A stretch of DNA of 56,000 bases. It comes from Diphasiastrum complanatum (taxonomy: Eukaryota; Streptophyta; Lycopodiopsida; Lycopodiales; Lycopodiaceae). Below the pieces are notes generated by a model. The model made no database searches and was not told where the DNA came from. It saw only the letters and a program-made list of their open reading frames with translations. This document shows, in pieces, positions 55,683 through 56,000 of this stretch; position 1 is the first letter of the stretch; each line of letters opens with the position of its first letter. A program made the position numbers and the translations under genes. Where the stretch lies: NCBI GenBank assembly GCA_029204225.1, contig CM055092.1, positions 64,595,190 through 64,651,189 of the forward strand. Reading direction: 5' to 3'.

Positions 55683-56000
55683 CGCTTAAACCTAACAAAA
55701 CTAAACAACAAAATTCGCTATTACACTTTACAAGAATAAGTCAATTTTTAATGTTCTCATATAGTACCAATCCAGACCACACATGCTATGCTTCAAAAAT
55801 GAGGAGAATAAGCTCATATGCATCCATTTACAATAACAATCGTGTAAGAACAAGGGCATTCTTGTGGAAACTATAGGTGTCTACACCTATTCTCAATTGT
55901 TATCCATTTTGTAACTTGAAGTTAAACCGCACAGTAAGGATTTTATATATAACTCAAAGTAATATTTTGAGAAAAGACTACAAAGCTTGTCGCATATCAG
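54785..56000. other. Upstream flank of the acylphosphatase gene
   Basis: The region holds a GAA-type tract (54868-54890), a T-run (54963-54980) and then AT-rich sequence with no supportable gene. The promoter should lie here, but no confident TATA box was chosen. Confidence 0.45.
55617..55685. repeat. (TG)29 followed by (CG)6 microsatellite
   Basis: A long TG run passes directly into CGCGCGCG. Alternating purine-pyrimidine tracts of this kind can adopt Z-DNA. Confidence 0.97.

Overview
The window looks like nuclear DNA of a vascular land plant with a large, repeat-rich genome. A fern or another seed-free plant is my best guess, but this is inference. The reasons are an AUX/IAA gene encoding about 500 residues (long compared with flowering-plant members), a host gene whose best reading needs a 25.8 kb intron, and a dense stack of nested Ty1/copia and Ty3/gypsy LTR retrotransposons. 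I see no rRNA, tRNA, CRISPR array or bacterial-type operon.

Layout. 1-3175 (+): an AUX/IAA auxin-response repressor in five exons, open at the left edge. 4340-9170 (+): a 3'-truncated copia element whose gag is split by a solo LTR (6533-7021, 5-bp target duplication). 10139-19260: an old minus-strand gypsy element cut in two by a complete 7.0 kb gag-only LTR element (10836-17848, target duplication CTTAT). 19586-20905: a minus-strand copia remnant. 21013-22901: low-copy sequence with an unrecognised reading frame built on 24-residue repeats and a small hypothetical frame. 22938-23026: a GC-rich foldback. 23260-28606: no supportable gene.

28607-54784 (-): I read this as one acylphosphatase gene. 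Exon 2 (28607-28876) carries the catalytic domain. Exon 1 (54635-54784) carries a transit-peptide-like leader. The two join in phase across a 25.8 kb intron. That intron holds gypsy A (30620-46994 in three pieces), interrupted by a copia element B (33171-37999, -) and by a complete gypsy element C (40120-46811, target duplication GGCCC). It also holds copia element E (47672-52139, -), itself split by a 1,075 bp solo LTR F (48654-49728, target duplication CTTAT), and an LTR remnant near 52.3-53.1 kb.

The two host genes are functionally unrelated: auxin-dependent transcriptional repression and acyl-phosphate hydrolysis. None of the retroelements looks autonomous. Each has frameshifts, stops, deletions or missing ends. 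The order of insertion can be read from the nesting and target duplications. The signals most worth following are the giant intron, the gag-only element with its leader minisatellite, the 24-residue-repeat frame, the foldback, the shared DDG protease motif of gypsy A and C, and copia B, whose LTRs are nearly identical although its coding region is wrecked.
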